Of a DNA stretch of 7,235 nt, positions 5,184 to 7,235 are shown piece by piece (position 1 is the stretch's first letter; every line of letters starts with the position of its first letter). The DNA comes from Candidatus Odinarchaeota archaeon (GTDB taxonomy: Archaea > Asgardarchaeota > Baldrarchaeia > Baldrarchaeales > DXJG01): NCBI GenBank assembly GCA_021158895.1, contig JAGGSW010000113.1, positions 1-7,235 on the forward strand, read 5' to 3'. Under the pieces are notes generated by a model. The model had not been told where the DNA came from and did not search any database. It saw nothing but the letters and a program-made list of their open reading frames with translations. A program made the translations under genes and the position numbers.

Positions 5184-6761
5184 TTATTCTGGTGGCAGTT
5201 CTCCGTAGATCTTGCTCGGTGGAATTCCTTTCTTTAAGTTCTTCCATGCGAAGTAGCCGAAGTGGATCATACCTAGGAAGTATGTCCCTGCGATAAGTAG
5301 ACCGCTACCAACTAAGACCGACGAAGTACATAGAATGTATAGCATAATAGCCGAGGTTATTGCACCCGTTATCGCTATTAGTGGAAAACCTGCAATTGTC
5401 AGTCTGAATCCTCTCTCCCAGATGTGTGGCTTTGAGAATGGTAATTCAGTTTCTGACCAGTGCTGGAACAGTCTTGCAAACGAATATACCCAACCTATAC
5501 CGAGAATCACAGATGTTAGTGCGCCAAAGTGTGTACAGAGCAATGCCACAATTACTGAGATTACAAACCACCATATAGAACCAACATATGGGCTGTGCCA
5601 TCTTGGATGAACCCTTGCAAATATTTCTGGGCCCATTCTGTCCATAGCCATAGCGAACATCGGTCTAGACGTGAACAAGACATTTAAGACCAAGTCAGCG
5701 AAATTGCCCCATTGCGGTGCCCATGCTACCAATGCAGATAGAGGAGCATTTTGTGAAACTAATATTGCAGCATAAGTGCTTACACTCACCGGCACTACCA
5801 TATTAATTTTGAATTCGTCAGCATAACCGCCTTCAACTATGAAGTTGTATCTTAGTGCAAATTCGCCATAAGTATGTACGTATGCTGATGAGAGAGAAAC
5901 GTTAACAATCCATACAACAACTGCTGCACCAACCATGCTGAAAGGTATGCTCTTAGAAGGCTCTTGTACTTCTCCTGTAACTGGCATTAGACAGTATGGC
6001 CATGTGTTTGCTACTGGTAAGAGAAGTGCTCCACCTATTGCGCTCCAGCTGAATTTTGGTGCTGTAAATCCATGTGCATTTGATATGGCAATCACCTCAT
6101 CGTAAGCGCCTGCACCGAAGGTTTGATCCCATTTCGTTTTTAGCATCGCAGGAGAAGTAGTGGCCAGCGGGATTAGTACTGTTAGCCATCCGAACATTGC
6201 TAGTATTCCCCAGAATGCTATCCATTTTCCTACTATTCCTGGTCCTAGTCCGTCTATGAGTGTACCTATTATTTGTTGGAGTATTGTTATGGCTAGTGCT
6301 GTTCCAGGCTTTGCTATTGCTGTTCCTGCGCTAACCATTGCCGGGATATGAGCGATTGACCCAGCAACTTGGAGCAGTGCTCCTAATGACAGTGTTCCTA
6401 CGTATGCGTTTGCTCCTCTAAACACTGGATTGGTTACGTACGATCTGGTTGCTTCCATTATACCAAGCATAGGTGATACTGCTCTTGATACTGGAATGTA
6501 CATTGATCCGGATCGTGGCATTGCTACGTAAATTAATGACATACTAAAGTCTTCTAAGATTACTATAGCATTTGCAATGGCAAAAAGTAATGGTAAGCTT
6601 ATTCCTGGGTACCAGTTTGGTAGTACTGCCATTAGATAGAAGTGCCATGGTAGTGTGCATGAAGTTGATACACCGAAGAATATTGATTGCCAAGGTGTTA
6701 TTGCTCTCCTTAAACCAGAAGCTCTTCTAACGAATAATAAGGGTTTTGCTTCTTCAGCCAT
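5184..6761 (-). CDS. APC-superfamily amino-acid permease
   Basis: A 525-residue integral membrane transporter with about twelve hydrophobic segments spread over the whole length. Family signatures are clear. The N-terminal FVRRASGLRRAITPWQSIFF precedes the first membrane segment. MPRSGSMYIPVSRAVSP (81-97) is the conserved 'PRSGG-Y-SR' loop after segment 2. GEVQEPSKSIP (263-273) is the 'GE-x-x-x-P-x-x-x-I-P' motif. SRPMFAMAMDRMGPEIFARV (365-384), followed by HPRWHSP, is the 'SR-x-x-x-A-x-x-x-D-x-x-x-P' loop. APC members move amino acids, amines or related solutes, usually with protons or sodium. Substrate specificity cannot be read here. The start is placed at the ATG at 6761 because GGTGA ends 5 nt before it; an ATG at 6779 would add six residues but has no SD. 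The gene is probably transcribed alone, with a T-run after its stop. Its neighbours suggest a nitrogen compound as cargo (inference). Confidence 0.9.
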   Translation of the reverse strand: MAEEAKPLLFVRRASGLRRAITPWQSIFFGVSTSCTLPWHFYLMAVLPNWYPGISLPLLFAIANAIVILEDFSMSLIYVAMPRSGSMYIPVSRAVSPMLGIMEATRSYVTNPVFRGANAYVGTLSLGALLQVAGSIAHIPAMVSAGTAIAKPGTALAITILQQIIGTLIDGLGPGIVGKWIAFWGILAMFGWLTVLIPLATTSPAMLKTKWDQTFGAGAYDEVIAISNAHGFTAPKFSWSAIGGALLLPVANTWPYCLMPVTGEVQEPSKSIPFSMVGAAVVVWIVNVSLSSAYVHTYGEFALRYNFIVEGGYADEFKINMVVPVSVSTYAAILVSQNAPLSALVAWAPQWGNFADLVLNVLFTSRPMFAMAMDRMGPEIFARVHPRWHSPYVGSIWWFVISVIVALLCTHFGALTSVILGIGWVYSFARLFQHWSETELPFSKPHIWERGFRLTIAGFPLIAITGAITSAIMLYILCTSSVLVGSGLLIAGTYFLGMIHFGYFAWKNLKKGIPPSKIYGELPPE

Positions 6762-6764
6762 CTT

Positions 6765-6772
6765 CCTCACCC
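6765..6772 (-). promoter_or_regulatory. Shine-Dalgarno sequence that sets the permease start
   Basis: GGGTGAGG contains GGTGA, complementary to the archaeal 16S 3' tail, and is followed within 5 nt by AAG and the ATG at 6761-6759. The upstream in-frame ATG at 6779 would place this SD inside the coding sequence. Confidence 0.6.
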
Positions 6773-6779
6773 ATCTCAT

Positions 6780-7235
6780 TACCTAAATAATGCAAATACT
6801 TCCAATTTAACTTTCTAGTACGAAATTTTACTTAATTTAAGTATTATTTCGATAAGTTCTATAAATATTTTTCTAAAAAGACGAATTTTTGTAAATATTA
6901 TAAAAATATAATTCAAGGGCAGCTTAATAAGGTGTAGAAGACGCAATTTTAGATGCCCAAATATAAAAATAAGTGGTATTCCTCTTTCCTAATACTGGTA
7001 ATTTATTATGTTAAGCCCCTATTTAAATATACGTTTCCTAAATAAAGTAATAATATAAGGGTATGTACAGTATTGTTGATGTTAAGGAAAGAACAAAAGA
7101 AAAAGTTATGATCTTATTTTGCAAATAAATAGAATAAATATTAATTTTGTTTTTTCCTTTTAAGCTTTTAGAACTTATTTTGTTAGAATTGTCGAGCTTA
7201 CAAGAACCTATGTAGCTGGCGTTACAATGTAATAT
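6780..7235. other. Gene-poor right end (about 455 bases), very AT-rich
   Basis: No gene can be supported here. The stretch next to the permease contains its candidate promoter. Further right are an imperfect inverted repeat (GGGCAGCT at 6917-6924 and AGATGCCC at 6951-6958, one mismatch), a 30-codon plus-strand frame from an ATG at 6953 to TAA at 7045 (begins MPKYKNKWYS, no SD), a 21-codon frame at 7063-7128, and a minus-strand frame open from the right edge to TAG at 7038 (65 codons, Asn/Lys/Ile/Tyr-rich with a hydrophobic end). T-rich stretches at 7145-7160 could stop a plus-strand transcript. No tRNA, CRISPR array or insertion sequence is visible. Confidence 0.5.
6857..6874 (-). promoter_or_regulatory. 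Candidate BRE/TATA promoter of the permease
   Basis: The minus strand reads GAAAAATATTTATAGAAC: a purine/A-rich BRE-like stretch joined to a good TATA box. Transcription would begin near 6837-6835 and give a leader of about 75 nt that contains the SD. A weaker match (TTATTTAG, 6790-6783) lies only 25 nt before the ATG and would give a leaderless message. The leader version agrees better with the SD. Confidence 0.35.

Noticed and set aside
5335..6351. Plus-strand frames of 91 and 63 codons opposite the permease
   Set aside because: They are antisense to conserved APC motifs, lack SDs and have no recognisable domains.
7063..7128. A 21-codon plus-strand frame (MYSIVDVKERTK...) after an AAGGGT
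   Set aside because: It is too short, with a weak SD at too close spacing and no support from context.
1..7235. CRISPR array, tRNA, rRNA, insertion sequence or attachment site
   Set aside because: No regularly spaced repeats, cloverleaf-like sequence, rRNA signature, transposase domain or paired terminal repeats were seen on either strand.

Overview
The window looks archaeal, probably from an AT-rich member of the Thermoproteota or a related lineage. The pointers are strong purine-rich Shine-Dalgarno (SD) sequences matching an archaeal-type 16S tail, frequent GTG and TTG starts, TATA-like boxes about 25 nt upstream of the first genes of transcription units, T-rich stretches after genes in place of bacterial hairpin terminators, and the gene families themselves. 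I cannot name a genus.

Layout, left to right. Bases 2-79 (+) are the last 25 codons of a gene running in from the left, faintly like the C-terminus of a ROK-family kinase or regulator. It is followed by an Asp/Glu/hydantoin racemase-family gene (120-878, +). A roughly 100-base convergent junction separates this from a compact minus-strand operon, read right to left: an FAD-binding (GlcD/VAO-fold) dehydrogenase (3983-2616), a two-CCG-domain iron-sulfur protein (2619-1459; ATGA start/stop overlap), and a small protein of the L-2-amino-thiazoline-4-carboxylate (ATC) hydrolase family (1437-976). Upstream of the operon, 171 bases hold two perfect 12-bp palindromes, a direct repeat spaced by one helical turn and a TATA-like box. 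Next come an unrecognised 317-residue protein with a hydrophobic N-terminus and a long helical tail (5108-4155, -) and an APC-superfamily amino-acid permease (6761-5184, -). The last ~455 bases (6780-7235) hold no recognisable gene, only candidate promoter elements and very short open frames.

How the genes may work together (inference): the permease could import an amino acid or a related nitrogen compound, the racemase could interconvert its stereoisomers, and the FAD/Fe-S pair could oxidise it or a product and pass electrons to an unknown acceptor. The ATC-hydrolase-like protein, translated from the same operon, could open a ring or act as an accessory subunit. The dehydrogenase lacks the metal-binding His/Glu motifs of D-2-hydroxyacid dehydrogenases, so 'lactate/glycolate oxidase' would be a misleading label. 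The racemase plus ATC-hydrolase-family pair recalls the bacterial thiazoline-to-cysteine pathway, but the amidohydrolase of that route is not in the window.

Four coding sequences have SD sequences lying inside the longest reading frame, so their starts are moved 3-6 codons downstream of the longest-ORF start.
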